A stretch of 64,000 nucleotides of DNA from an uncultured Emticicia sp. (GTDB lineage Bacteria > Bacteroidota > Bacteroidia > Cytophagales > Spirosomataceae), in the NCBI RefSeq assembly GCF_937903345.1, contig NZ_CALCZQ010000030.1, positions 434,001-498,000 on the forward strand, written 5' to 3'. The position numbers and the translations under genes are program-made. How positions within the stretch are numbered: the first letter of the stretch is position 1; the number at the start of each line of letters is the position of its first letter. The notes below the pieces were generated by a model that did no database searches, was not told where the DNA came from, and saw only the letters and a program-made list of their open reading frames with translations. Positions 43,206 to 52,299 of this stretch are shown in pieces.

Positions 43206-45107
43206 ATGATAGAAAGACCAATAACCGACTGGTTGCCACTTACCAAAAAAGAGGTCGAAAAAAGAGGCTGGGATGATGTAGATGTAGTATTGATTTCGGG
43301 CGATGCCTATGTTGACCACCCCGCTTTTGGGACAGCTGTAATTGGGCGAATTATTGAAAGCGAAGGCTTTAGGATTGCAATCGTTGCTCAGCCAAATTGG
43401 CAAGACGATTTGCGTGATTTTAAGAAATTTGGTAAACCTAAATATTTCTTCGGCGTAACGGCAGGTTGCATGGATTCGATGGTGAATCACTATACTGCCA
43501 ATAAGCGTTTACGCTCTAACGACTCCTACACTCCGGGAGGTGAAGCAGGTTTCAGACCTGACTATGCTACCACTGTTTACTCCAAAATATTAAAGCAACT
43601 TTACCCCGACGTGCCAGTGCTAATCGGTGGAATTGAGGCTTCTTTGCGACGAGTTTCACATTATGATTACTGGAAAGATGAACTAATGCCTACAATTTTG
43701 GCCGATTCACAGGCTGATATGCTGGTTTATGGTATGGGCGAACAGCCCTTGCGTGAAATGCTTAGTCGCTTGAAAAATGGTGAAACTTTTGAACAGGTAA
43801 GAGATATTAATCAGATTGCTTATTTGCATGAATCGCACGACAATGTTCCTGACCATAAAGGTTGGAATTCGGTTGAAATTGCGAGCCACGAGGTTTGTTT
43901 GGTCGATAAACTTAAATATGCTTCTAATTTTAAAGTAGTTGAAGTAGAATCGAACAAATGGCAAGCAAATAGAATTTTACAGAAAGTAGGTAATAAGACA
44001 TTGGTGATAAATCCACCGTTCAAGACAATGGACGAGAAGGAAATTGACCAATCTTTTGATTTACCTTATACTCGTTTGCCGCACCCGAAATACAAAAATC
44101 GTGGGCCGATTCCTGCCTACGATATGATTAAGTTTTCGATAAATATGCACCGCGGGTGTTTTGGAGGCTGTAGTTTCTGTACCATTTCTGCCCATCAAGG
44201 CAAGTTTATTGCTTCTCGCTCCGAAACTTCGATTATGAAAGAAGTGGAAGAAATTGTAAAACACCCTGAATTCAAAGGTTATATTTCAGACTTGGGTGGG
44301 CCTTCGGCCAATATGTATAAAATGAAAGGCAAAGATGAATCTATTTGTAATCGTTGCCAAGCTCCGAGTTGCATTCATCCGGTTATCTGTTCAAATCTTG
44401 ATACCTCACACAAGCCAATTACCGAGATTTACCGAAAAGTGGATGCTCACCCTGAAATAAAAAAGGCCTTTGTGGGTTCTGGAGTAAGATATGATTTGTT
44501 GGTCGATGATTTCAACAAAAACAACAAAGATGGCAATCACGACGAATACATGGAGCAGCTCGTTACTCGGCATGTTTCGGGTCGTTTGAAAGTTGCACCC
44601 GAGCATACATCAGACGATACGCTGCGTGTGATGCGTAAGCCATCTTTTATATATTTCAAGAAATTCAAAGAAAAATATGATAAGATTCAAGATAAGCATA
44701 ATTTAAAGCAGCCCTTGATTCCATACTTTATTTCTTCTCACCCAGGATGTGAAGAGGCCGATATGGCCAATTTGGCAGCAGAAACCAAAGATTTGGGCTT
44801 TCAGTTGGAGCAAGTGCAAGACTTTACGCCAACACCCATGACCGTTGCCGAGGTGATATATTATACAGGCGTGCATCCATATACACTTCAACCCATCAAA
44901 ACCGCCAAAACTCGTGAAGAAAAACTGGCTCAAAACCGATTCTTCTTTTGGTATAAACCCGAATTTAGAACTTGGATACGTAGCCGTTTACACAAACTCA
45001 ATCGTCCCGATTTGGCTGATAGATTGCTGTCAAGTCCGAAGAAAAAAGAGCAGAATTCGATGCCGGTAGGGGATATGAAGAAGAAAAAGAAGAAAGTTAA
45101 TTGGTGA
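43206..45107 (+). CDS. ygiQ: YgiQ-family radical SAM protein
   Basis: ATG 43206 gives 633 residues beginning MIERPITDWLPLTKKEV, the normal N-terminus; an upstream TTG at 43161 is in frame but adds unrelated residues. The protein has an N-terminal region with LISGDAYVDHP and GIEASLRRVSHYDYW. The radical SAM domain has cluster cysteines C318, C322 and C325 (GCFGGCSFC), followed by further cysteines (CNRCQAPSCIHPVIC) that may bind a second cluster. Family members are widespread but their reaction is not established. A -7-like TAATTTTG lies at 43095-43102. Confidence 0.92.
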   Translation: MIERPITDWLPLTKKEVEKRGWDDVDVVLISGDAYVDHPAFGTAVIGRIIESEGFRIAIVAQPNWQDDLRDFKKFGKPKYFFGVTAGCMDSMVNHYTANKRLRSNDSYTPGGEAGFRPDYATTVYSKILKQLYPDVPVLIGGIEASLRRVSHYDYWKDELMPTILADSQADMLVYGMGEQPLREMLSRLKNGETFEQVRDINQIAYLHESHDNVPDHKGWNSVEIASHEVCLVDKLKYASNFKVVEVESNKWQANRILQKVGNKTLVINPPFKTMDEKEIDQSFDLPYTRLPHPKYKNRGPIPAYDMIKFSINMHRGCFGGCSFCTISAHQGKFIASRSETSIMKEVEEIVKHPEFKGYISDLGGPSANMYKMKGKDESICNRCQAPSCIHPVICSNLDTSHKPITEIYRKVDAHPEIKKAFVGSGVRYDLLVDDFNKNNKDGNHDEYMEQLVTRHVSGRLKVAPEHTSDDTLRVMRKPSFIYFKKFKEKYDKIQDKHNLKQPLIPYFISSHPGCEEADMANLAAETKDLGFQLEQVQDFTPTPMTVAEVIYYTGVHPYTLQPIKTAKTREEKLAQNRFFFWYKPEFRTWIRSRLHKLNRPDLADRLLSSPKKKEQNSMPVGDMKKKKKKVNW

Positions 45108-45150
45108 GAGAAGAAAAATAATTATTTTTGATTATAAACTTCACAAGATT

Positions 45151-45753
45151 ATGCTCGAAACCATTGAAATAAATAAGAAAATTCGTGTAAAAATGTCAGA
45201 ATCGGACTATTTAGATAAAGAATTGTCTAACGAGGACGATTCTTCGGCACGATACGAATTTTTAGATGGATACATTAGAGACATGGGATACGCAACTGAC
45301 GCTCACGAAACTTTGGTAACGAATTTTGTTGCCTTGTTACACTATTTACTACGAAAAACTAACTGCAAGGTTTATACAAGTAACCGCTTACTTTATGTTG
45401 AAGCATATAATCGGTATTTTTACCCTGATGCTCAAATCATTGAAGGAGAACCAATAAATCGACTTTACATGAAAAATATGCAGGCATTGATAAACCCTGC
45501 CTTGCTCGTAGAAGTTATTTCCGAATCAAGTGAAGAGTATGATCATGTGGAAAAATGGAATTGTTATCAGTCTATTCCATCTTTAAAACAATATGTGCTT
45601 GTATCTCAAAAAGAAAAAAAAGTGGAATCTTACAGAAGAGTTGAAGATGAATGGCTTTATGTGTCATTGTATGGCGATAATGCTACTTTGAAGGTCTTGG
45701 ATTGTGAAATTACACTCGCTGATTTGTACGAAAAAGTTGTTTTTGAAAAATAA
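45151..45753 (+). CDS. Uma2-family (DUF820) putative PD-(D/E)XK nuclease
   Basis: The protein has 200 residues. The Uma2 fold is visible in RYEFLDGYIRDM, YPDAQII (core aspartate) and LLVEVISESSEEYD, where the glutamate of the E-x-x family motif lies, followed by KWNCYQSIPSLKQYVLVSQ. These proteins are restriction-endonuclease-like, are abundant in cyanobacteria and some Bacteroidota, and have no proven function. It starts 43 bases after the radical SAM gene and may be co-transcribed. It converges on the GH16 gene with only seven bases between stops. Confidence 0.85.
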   Translation: MLETIEINKKIRVKMSESDYLDKELSNEDDSSARYEFLDGYIRDMGYATDAHETLVTNFVALLHYLLRKTNCKVYTSNRLLYVEAYNRYFYPDAQIIEGEPINRLYMKNMQALINPALLVEVISESSEEYDHVEKWNCYQSIPSLKQYVLVSQKEKKVESYRRVEDEWLYVSLYGDNATLKVLDCEITLADLYEKVVFEK

Positions 45754-45760
45754 TCAAAAT

Positions 45761-46630
45761 TTATTGCTTCTGATAAACTCTCACATAATCAACTTCATAA
45801 TTGATTAGCGTTGTTTCGGGCTTTGGTTCGCCGCCATTTTGGCCGCCAATTGCTAAATTTAGTAGCAGAAAATGCGGTTGTAAAAAAGGGTTCTTCCCAT
45901 CTGGATTAATCGTTTCTGAAAGCAATGTCGAGTTGAGTAATTCATCATCTAAATAGAGATTAATCGTTTCTGGCGTCCAGTCCATTTGCCAAATATGAAA
46001 TTGATTTACCCAATCTTTATTTTTATCTGTAAAATGTTTTAGACTCGTTTTTGAGTCGTCCCATTTGGCAACGTATTGTTTATCTGTTCCGTAGGCAACG
46101 TTAGCCAAGATTGTTGGCTCTGATTTTACTCTATAAAACTCCATTATATCAATTTCGCCATTCGATGGCCATTGGCCAGCATTTCCCAAAGTCCACATAG
46201 CAGGCCACGAGCCGAGCGTTGTGTCGATTTTAGCTCTTATGAGAAATGTGCCAAATTGCCATTCTTGCAAACCTTTGGTTTGGATACTGGCCGAAGTAAA
46301 ATTGATTTCTTTTCTATTTTTTCGCCAACTTGCATTATCCGCCTCGAAATTTGGGTTAGGAATTTGCACTCTTTTGCCTTCAATCAGCAAAACTCCATTT
46401 CGACAATTAACATTTTCTTCTTGATACCATTGCAATTCTTCGTTTCTTACAAAACCTTTTTCAAACCTCCAAAATTTAGGGTTTGGTTTGCCATTTTCAT
46501 TAAATTCATCTTGCCAGACGAGTTTCATCCCTGCAATTGCTTTTGCTATGCTGAAATCGGGTAGTTGAGGGTTTGAACTTTGACCAAATAGCTTAGAAAT
46601 ACTTAGAATCAGAACAACTATTTTTTTCAT
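45761..46630 (-). CDS. Secreted glycoside hydrolase family 16 (beta-glucanase-like)
   Basis: The protein has 289 residues with a signal peptide (VLILSISKLFGQ). It is a single GH16 jelly-roll domain with catalytic motif E159-x-D161-x-x-E164 (NGEIDIMEF), preceded by SWPAMWTLG and followed by the barrel strands of LLLNLAIGG and YEVDYVRVYQK at the C-terminus. Members hydrolyse beta-1,3- or mixed beta-glucans, laminarin or related glycans. The AraC regulator gene lies 37 bases upstream on the same strand, so the two may share a transcript. Confidence 0.9.
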   Translation of the reverse strand: MKKIVVLILSISKLFGQSSNPQLPDFSIAKAIAGMKLVWQDEFNENGKPNPKFWRFEKGFVRNEELQWYQEENVNCRNGVLLIEGKRVQIPNPNFEADNASWRKNRKEINFTSASIQTKGLQEWQFGTFLIRAKIDTTLGSWPAMWTLGNAGQWPSNGEIDIMEFYRVKSEPTILANVAYGTDKQYVAKWDDSKTSLKHFTDKNKDWVNQFHIWQMDWTPETINLYLDDELLNSTLLSETINPDGKNPFLQPHFLLLNLAIGGQNGGEPKPETTLINYEVDYVRVYQKQ

Positions 46631-46667
46631 AGAATAAATTAAAGGTTTACAAATGTAAGAAATTCTT

Positions 46668-47546
46668 TCACTTTCTATCTTTCAGCCTAAATTCATTGGG
46701 CGACATACCAACATATTTCTTAAACAACTTTGCAAAATAATTGGGGTATTCAAATGTTAGCAAAAATGCAATTTCAGAAATCGAATACGAAGTATGTAAT
46801 AGGTATTTTTGAGCTTCATTGATGATGTTTTGGTGAACCAATTCAGTTGCCGACTTTCCTGCTACGGCCTTGCAAATCCGATTTAGATGTACGGGCGAAA
46901 TATTAAGTTCATCGGCAAAATCAGGGATACTTTTTGGATATTCAGAGTGCTTGATATTATGCTGAAATTTACGAAAATGTATCATCATCAACGAATCCAC
47001 CTTCTGAGCCTCTACTTGTTTGTTGAGTCGATGCAGATAAATAAAAAACTGAGTAAGATATGCACGCAACATCAAGAAACGCTCAGAATTCTCTCTAAAT
47101 AGTTCGGTTTCAATATTCGCCAGTAAATATTGAAGTCGGTCAAACGATATTTCTTCTTCATAACTATTCAAAATTCGGATGTCTTCATAAGTTTGCCAAA
47201 TCGGATTTGATGTTTTAAAAATATCCTCCATAATGCTTTCAGAAAGCGTCAAGATATATCCTTGAACATCGGGTGAATAAACCAAACCATGCAGTTTTGT
47301 AGGAGGTATCAGCATAATGCACGGAGCAGAAAGTTCTTGCTCTTTGGTAGCTTCTTGAAACAAAAGCGAGCCTTTTTCTATAATAAATACTTGAAAAAGC
47401 TGCGTATGTATATGCGGTTTGATACTCCAATCGAATGTTTGGCTACGGGTGGCTATCAATTCTAGGAAAATATATTCAGACGAATAACGCCCATACTCAT
47501 CACCATAAAGTCCATCAAAGTTGAGGATATTCTTTTCTTGCTTCAT
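46668..47546 (-). CDS. AraC-family transcriptional regulator
   Basis: The protein has 292 residues. An N-terminal cupin-like sensing domain (HIHTQLFQVFIIEKGS, PPTKLHGLVY) is joined to a C-terminal double helix-turn-helix of about 100 residues. The second HTH ends in the family signature SISEIAFLLTFEYPNYFAKLFKKYVGMSPNEFR. It lies divergently next to the tannase-gallate gene run across a 117-base spacer, so it is the obvious candidate to control that run in response to an aromatic compound. It might also drive GH16. No binding-site repeat is clear. Confidence 0.9.
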   Translation of the reverse strand: MKQEKNILNFDGLYGDEYGRYSSEYIFLELIATRSQTFDWSIKPHIHTQLFQVFIIEKGSLLFQEATKEQELSAPCIMLIPPTKLHGLVYSPDVQGYILTLSESIMEDIFKTSNPIWQTYEDIRILNSYEEEISFDRLQYLLANIETELFRENSERFLMLRAYLTQFFIYLHRLNKQVEAQKVDSLMMIHFRKFQHNIKHSEYPKSIPDFADELNISPVHLNRICKAVAGKSATELVHQNIINEAQKYLLHTSYSISEIAFLLTFEYPNYFAKLFKKYVGMSPNEFRLKDRK

Positions 47547-47663
47547 TAATACAATGTTTGATTTTTATCTATAAAAGTAAAAATAGTTTCTTATTAATAT
47601 CAATAATAGTCAAGAAATTTGCAGTAGAAATTACAATGTATCTTATACCTAGTTTGATTAAAT

Positions 47664-49109
47664 ATGAAAATTTCTATAATGGGCAACCTTTGTTGTTTGC
47701 TATTGGTAGTATTAAGCACTAACGCTCAAAGTAATCTTCAGTTTGATGCCTCAAAATTTGAAGTTCAAATCCAAGACTTCAACGGAAAAACTATCAAAGT
47801 TAGATCGTTTGAGAAATTAGTTTATGTAGCCAATCCTGTTGACCTTACACACCAAGTACTCAATATTTATATTCCTGAAGAATATTTTAATGGTGGAAAT
47901 ATCAACGGTTTTACTGCCGAAACTGCTCCAATATTTTTCCCGAATAGAGTAGGTGGTTATATGCCTGCTTTACCAGCCAAATTTATAAACACTTCACAAG
48001 GAGGTGGTATGGGCGGACCACCAAGTAATGCCGTAATCATGGCTCTATCGAAAGGCTATATTGTGGCTTCCGCTGGTGCGAGAGGACGAACCAATAAAAA
48101 CGAAAAAGGAGAATTTACGGGAAAAGCCCCTGCTGGAATTGTTGATTTGAAAGCTGCAATTAGGTATTTGAAATTCAATGATAAATTCATGACTGGCGAT
48201 GCCAATAAAATCATCTCAAATGGCACAAGTGCAGGCGGTGCGATGTCAACTTTATTAGGTGCATCAGGTAATCACCCCGATTATGAGCCTTATTTAAAAT
48301 CTCTCGGTGCTGCCAATGCTACCGATGATATTTTTGCAGTATCGGCTTATTGCCCTATCACAAATCTTGAAAACGCAGATATGGCCTACGAATGGCAGTT
48401 AAATAAAATACATTCGTTTAACTTTAGAGGAAAATCGGGTGTTTTGGATGTCGAATCTATCAAAGTTTCAGATGATTTGAAGGCTAATTTCCCTAATTAC
48501 CTCCATGGCTTAAATCTTAAAAATGAGGCAGGAAAAATGCTAAGTTTAGATACCGAAGGAAATGGAAATTTTAAAGAATTAGTAAATTCATATCTTGTTA
48601 CTTCGGCACAAAAAGCTTTGAATGTAGGAACAGATTTATCAAAAAATAATGCTCTCGAAATTAAAGATGGTAAAGTGCTTTCAGTAGATTTTGATTCCTA
48701 TATGCTTTATCTCGAACGTATGAAAACTCCTCCCGCATTTGATGCCCTTGATAATAAATCGTTTGAGAATAATCTCTTTGGAACTGCAAGCATCGAAAAT
48801 CGACATTTTACAGAATATGCTGCTATGCACTCAAAAGACCCGAATACTAAGATGGCCGATAAACAGACAATTAAAATGATGAATCCAATGAGTTACGTTG
48901 GAGATAAACAAGCCAAAACTTCTAAATATTGGAGAATCCGTCATGGTGCAAAAGACAAAGATACGGGTTTTGCAGTTTCGATAATTTTAACAACAATGCT
49001 CAAAAACAAAGGCTATCAAGCCAATCTCGAATTGCCTTGGGATAAACCCCACAGTGGTGATTATGACCTTGATGAGTTATTTGCTTGGGCAGATGGAATT
49101 TGTAAATGA
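47664..49109 (+). CDS. Secreted tannase / feruloyl-esterase-like hydrolase (subtype B tannase)
   Basis: The protein has 481 residues with a signal peptide (LCCLLLVVLSTNAQS). Nucleophile S189 sits in NGTSAGGAMS. The C-terminus carries HGAKDKDTGFAVS and WDKPHSGDYDLDEL, which place the catalytic aspartate and histidine as in subtype B tannases. Such enzymes release gallate from gallotannins or gallate esters outside the cytoplasm. It is the first gene of a plus-strand run whose later members degrade gallate-type ring-fission products, which strongly supports the assignment. The AraC gene is divergent next door. Confidence 0.82.
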   Translation: MKISIMGNLCCLLLVVLSTNAQSNLQFDASKFEVQIQDFNGKTIKVRSFEKLVYVANPVDLTHQVLNIYIPEEYFNGGNINGFTAETAPIFFPNRVGGYMPALPAKFINTSQGGGMGGPPSNAVIMALSKGYIVASAGARGRTNKNEKGEFTGKAPAGIVDLKAAIRYLKFNDKFMTGDANKIISNGTSAGGAMSTLLGASGNHPDYEPYLKSLGAANATDDIFAVSAYCPITNLENADMAYEWQLNKIHSFNFRGKSGVLDVESIKVSDDLKANFPNYLHGLNLKNEAGKMLSLDTEGNGNFKELVNSYLVTSAQKALNVGTDLSKNNALEIKDGKVLSVDFDSYMLYLERMKTPPAFDALDNKSFENNLFGTASIENRHFTEYAAMHSKDPNTKMADKQTIKMMNPMSYVGDKQAKTSKYWRIRHGAKDKDTGFAVSIILTTMLKNKGYQANLELPWDKPHSGDYDLDELFAWADGICK

Positions 49110-49178
49110 AATTTTAAGAAAGAGACAATAATCGAAGCATAGAAAAGTCATGCCTTGTTCTTTGCAAAGTATAGAAAT

Positions 49179-50159
49179 ATGAACAATATCACTTGGGAAC
49201 TTGCCCATCTGGCTCACGTAGAACTACTTACGCCAAAACTCGACGAAAGTATTCGTTTTTTTACTGATATTCTGGGAATGTATGTTACAGAAACGGATAA
49301 AAATTCGGCGTACCTTCGAGCGTATGACGATTACGAACATCATTCATTAAAACTAACTGCCCACAAACACAGCGGAATTGGGCATTTTGCGTGGAGAGCC
49401 AGAAGCCAAGAATCGCTCGAAGCACGAGTAAAAGCCATTGAAGCCACAGGTTTAGGTATTGGTTGGATTGACCACGAATGTGGCTACGGAAAAGCTTATC
49501 GTTTTCGCTATCCCGACGGTCATATCTGTGAGATTTATTTCGATACCAATAAATTCAAGGCTGAAGGCGAAATGCAATCAGCTTTGAAAAACACCAATAG
49601 CAAATATCCTGCACGGGGTGCAAATGTGCGTAGAATTGACCATCTAAACCTTTTGGCAAAAGATATTCGAGCATTCAGAGATTTTCAGTTTGGAGTTTTG
49701 GGTGGTCGAAATACCGAACGAATTGAGTTTGAAGATGGTCCAAAAGGCGTTTGGGTTTCGGTCAATAATAAATCTTATGATTTGGCGATTACCGAAGACC
49801 ATAGCGGGCTAAACGGACGTTTACACCACCTTACCTATGCTACAAATAGTCGTGAAGAAATCCTGATTGCGGCAGATATTGCATTAGAAAATGGAGTTTT
49901 TATTGAAACAGGTCCTCATAAACATGCCATCCAGCAGACTTTTTTCTTGTATCTCTACGAACCAGGGGGTAATAGAATCGAAGTAGCCAATGCCTCTGCC
50001 AGACTTATTCTCGACCCTGATTATGAAACCGTAGTTTGGAACAAAGAAGAACGTATGAAAGGCCAAGCATGGGGACTAAAAACCGTAGAAAGTTTCCATA
50101 CCAGAGGAAATCCAATGCCTGAGGAGTTAAGCCCCCTAACCCCCAATGGGGGAATGTAA
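49179..50159 (+). CDS. VOC-fold (type I) extradiol ring-cleavage dioxygenase
   Basis: ATG 49179 gives 326 residues; the first in-frame TTG upstream is not conserved-looking. Two glyoxalase/VOC modules are present: residues 1-125 (HLAHVELLTPKLDESIRFF) and 150-275. Iron ligands are H155 (RRIDHLNLLA), H216 (GRLHHLTYA) and E268 (GGNRIEVA). Their spacing nearly equals that of catechol 2,3-dioxygenase XylE (H153, H214, E265). HKHAIQQTFFLYLYEPGG supplies the usual second-sphere residues. Between tannase and GalB/C/D-type genes, it is most likely the dioxygenase that opens gallate or protocatechuate, a step done by LigB-type enzymes elsewhere. Confidence 0.8.
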   Translation: MNNITWELAHLAHVELLTPKLDESIRFFTDILGMYVTETDKNSAYLRAYDDYEHHSLKLTAHKHSGIGHFAWRARSQESLEARVKAIEATGLGIGWIDHECGYGKAYRFRYPDGHICEIYFDTNKFKAEGEMQSALKNTNSKYPARGANVRRIDHLNLLAKDIRAFRDFQFGVLGGRNTERIEFEDGPKGVWVSVNNKSYDLAITEDHSGLNGRLHHLTYATNSREEILIAADIALENGVFIETGPHKHAIQQTFFLYLYEPGGNRIEVANASARLILDPDYETVVWNKEERMKGQAWGLKTVESFHTRGNPMPEELSPLTPNGGM

Positions 50160-50207
50160 GGATTTGAAATTTTAATGAAAAATCTGTGTAAATCAGTGCT
50201 ACGAAGT

Positions 50208-50253
50208 ATCTGCGTCATCTGCGTTCCATTTTTAGAACGCTGATGACGCAGAT
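50208..50253. repeat. Large hairpin within a dispersed-repeat-like spacer
   Basis: ATCTGCGTCATCTGCGTTC (50208-50226) and 50235-50253 are complementary at 18 of 19 positions around an 8-base loop. The surrounding text (AAATCAGTG, CGCTGATTTTCGCTGAT) is related to the spacer after the next gene. This composition is typical of dispersed intergenic repeats. Confidence 0.6.
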
Positions 50254-50291
50254 TTTCAAACGCTGATTTTCGCTGATACTAAGAAAAAAAT

Positions 50292-51416
50292 ATGAAAATA
50301 GAAATGAAGAATATAGACAGACGTAAATTTTTAGCGTCATTGATTGGGACAGGCGTTTTGATGAATTCGAAATTAAGTTTTGGTAATGAAAGCCAAATCG
50401 ACCCCAAAGTAGCCGACATTGTAGCCAAAGCAATGGCAATTGATACCCACAACCATGTTGATGTACGAATCTATCCCGACCAACCTTTGCCAAAATATGA
50501 TTTATTGGCAGATTTCAAAAAGTCGGGTTTGGGAGCAATCGTTATGACTTTTGCCGTTGATTATCAGAAACTTCAAAATGAAGGTGATGGATATAATCGT
50601 TTTATGGCGGGTTTGGATGCCGCAGATAATCTGTTAAAAGAGTATGATTTAAAACGAGCTTTGAATTTAACAGACCTAAAATCTGCTGTTAAAAAGAAGA
50701 AACCAGCAATTATTCAGTCGGTTGAAGGTGGACATTTTCTTGAAGGAAAAATAGAAAGACTAAAACCAGCTTATGATAAAGGATTGAGGGTTTTAGGTTT
50801 ACTGCATGACAACGATGCTTCTGTTCCGTTGGGAGATATTTATACAAAAGAGCCTGTTTTTGGTGGTTTAAGTGCTTTCGGTAAAGAGGTGGTCAAGGAG
50901 TGCAACAAACTCGGAATTTTGATTGACCTTACGCATTGCTCTAACAAAGCCATTGATGATGCCCTCAAAATTTCCACTAAATCAGTAATCATTACTCATA
51001 CAAGTTTGGATAGCAGACTCGGAAATAACGAAAAAATGGCTCAAATGATGAAACCAAGACTCATCAGTAAAGAGCAAGCTAAAATTGTGGCTGACGCAGG
51101 TGGAGTAGTTGGCGTATGGCGACATCTGACCGAAACACCAGCCGATTATGCTCAGAACATTAAAGCAATGGTTGATGTAATTGGGGTAGATAATGTTTGT
51201 ATCGGTACAGATACAAAAATAACTCGTGCCATCAAGCCAAACGATAATAGCACCCCTCGACTCGGAGAATTAACCAACGGCATTTGGCAAAATCAACAAA
51301 ATGGCTTTTTCTACGAAGTTGTTGATGCGATGCTCAAAATAGGTTTTTCAGAAAATGAAATTATAAAAATTGGTAGCAGAAATTTCTTAAAAGTTTTTGA
51401 TGCTTCAACAAGATAA
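50292..51416 (+). CDS. Tat-exported M19 (membrane dipeptidase)-like amidohydrolase
   Basis: The protein has 374 residues. The N-terminus NIDRRKFLASLIGTGVLM is a twin-arginine signal peptide. The body follows the M19 TIM-barrel plan: first motif DTHNHVD (H53, H55; most M19 enzymes have H-x-D), QSVEGGHFLEG with the bridging glutamate, IDLTHCSNKAI and VIITHTSLDSRL with two metal histidines, and a late aspartate in CIGTDTK. The change of D to H in the first motif gives an H-x-H site as in other amidohydrolases, so it may not be a dipeptidase. It sits inside the gallate gene run; a role in hydrolysing an aromatic amide, lactone or ester is possible but unproven. Confidence 0.78.
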   Translation: MKIEMKNIDRRKFLASLIGTGVLMNSKLSFGNESQIDPKVADIVAKAMAIDTHNHVDVRIYPDQPLPKYDLLADFKKSGLGAIVMTFAVDYQKLQNEGDGYNRFMAGLDAADNLLKEYDLKRALNLTDLKSAVKKKKPAIIQSVEGGHFLEGKIERLKPAYDKGLRVLGLLHDNDASVPLGDIYTKEPVFGGLSAFGKEVVKECNKLGILIDLTHCSNKAIDDALKISTKSVIITHTSLDSRLGNNEKMAQMMKPRLISKEQAKIVADAGGVVGVWRHLTETPADYAQNIKAMVDVIGVDNVCIGTDTKITRAIKPNDNSTPRLGELTNGIWQNQQNGFFYEVVDAMLKIGFSENEIIKIGSRNFLKVFDASTR

Positions 51417-51490
51417 AAATCCGTCAAAATCAGCGATGGTACATCAGTGTCATCAGCGTGCCATTCATTTAACTCAGATTTTCACAGATA
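51417..51490. repeat. Spacer repeat related to 50180-50280
   Basis: The sequence is built from AAAATCAGCG, CATCAGTGTCATCAGCGTGCC and ACTCAGATTTTCACAGAT-type words that match the spacer before the M19-like gene in the same orientation. The M19-like gene is therefore bracketed by two related copies. Confidence 0.45.
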
Positions 51491-51504
51491 AAAAATTACA
51501 AGAC

Positions 51505-52221
51505 ATGAATAAATTATTAGTCATATCCGCTCATTCAGCCGATTTTGTTTGGCGAAGCGGAGGAACAATCGCAAAAAGTGTAGAACAAGGAGCCGAAACA
51601 CTCGTGGTTTGCCTCTCTTTCGGTGAAAGAGGTGAGTCTGGCGAACTCTGGAAAGTAGACCCAAATCGAAGCGAGGAAAGTGTAAAAGTCATTCGTAAAG
51701 TACAAGCCCAACAAGCCGCTGATATTTTCGGTACACCCATTCAGTTTTTAGATTGGGGAGATTATCCGATGCTGATTTCTGATGAAAGAATCGCACAATT
51801 AACCAAAATCATTGGCGATTTTGAACCAATGGTCATTCTAACCCATACTGCCAAAGACCCTTTCAACCCTGACCATCCGCTGGCGTACCAAGCCACCGAA
51901 AGAGCAAGATTGTTGAGTTGTGGTGCGGGCGTGGCCAGTGCATTCAAAAATATCGACCCGCCAGCCTGGTATTCTTTCGAGCCGCACCAACCCGAAATTT
52001 GCGATTTCAAACCTGATACTTATATTGATATTTCTTCAGTTTTCGATAAAAAGATTGCCGCCATGAATTGCATGGGAGCACAGAAGTATTTAGTAGAATA
52101 CTACACAGAATTAGGTGGAAGAAGAGCCAACCACGCACGTAGAATTTCGGGTAAAAAAGAGGTAAAATTTGCCGAGGCTTTTCAAAGTCATTTACCAAGA
52201 GTTACAAATTCGATATTTTAG
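51505..52221 (+). CDS. galB: 4-oxalomesaconate hydratase (PIG-L/LmbE fold)
   Basis: ATG 51505 gives 238 residues; longer frames enter the spacer repeat. The PIG-L metal motif is SAHSADFVWRSGG (H10, D13), the GalB variant of the usual HPDDE. HTAKDPFNPDHPLAYQATERAR gives the second metal histidine region. In Pseudomonas GalB adds water to the enol form of 4-oxalomesaconate to make 4-carboxy-4-hydroxy-2-oxoadipate during gallate breakdown. The neighbours encode the enzyme before (GalD tautomerase) and after (aldolase) that step. Another deacetylase function is possible in principle but is poorly supported by context. Confidence 0.82.
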   Translation: MNKLLVISAHSADFVWRSGGTIAKSVEQGAETLVVCLSFGERGESGELWKVDPNRSEESVKVIRKVQAQQAADIFGTPIQFLDWGDYPMLISDERIAQLTKIIGDFEPMVILTHTAKDPFNPDHPLAYQATERARLLSCGAGVASAFKNIDPPAWYSFEPHQPEICDFKPDTYIDISSVFDKKIAAMNCMGAQKYLVEYYTELGGRRANHARRISGKKEVKFAEAFQSHLPRVTNSIF

Positions 52222-52299
52222 TTATTCGTTACTGGATATTTGTTATTGGGAAATTATTTTTTCGAATAAGCACTAACCAAATAAACCGTTCACCAAACC

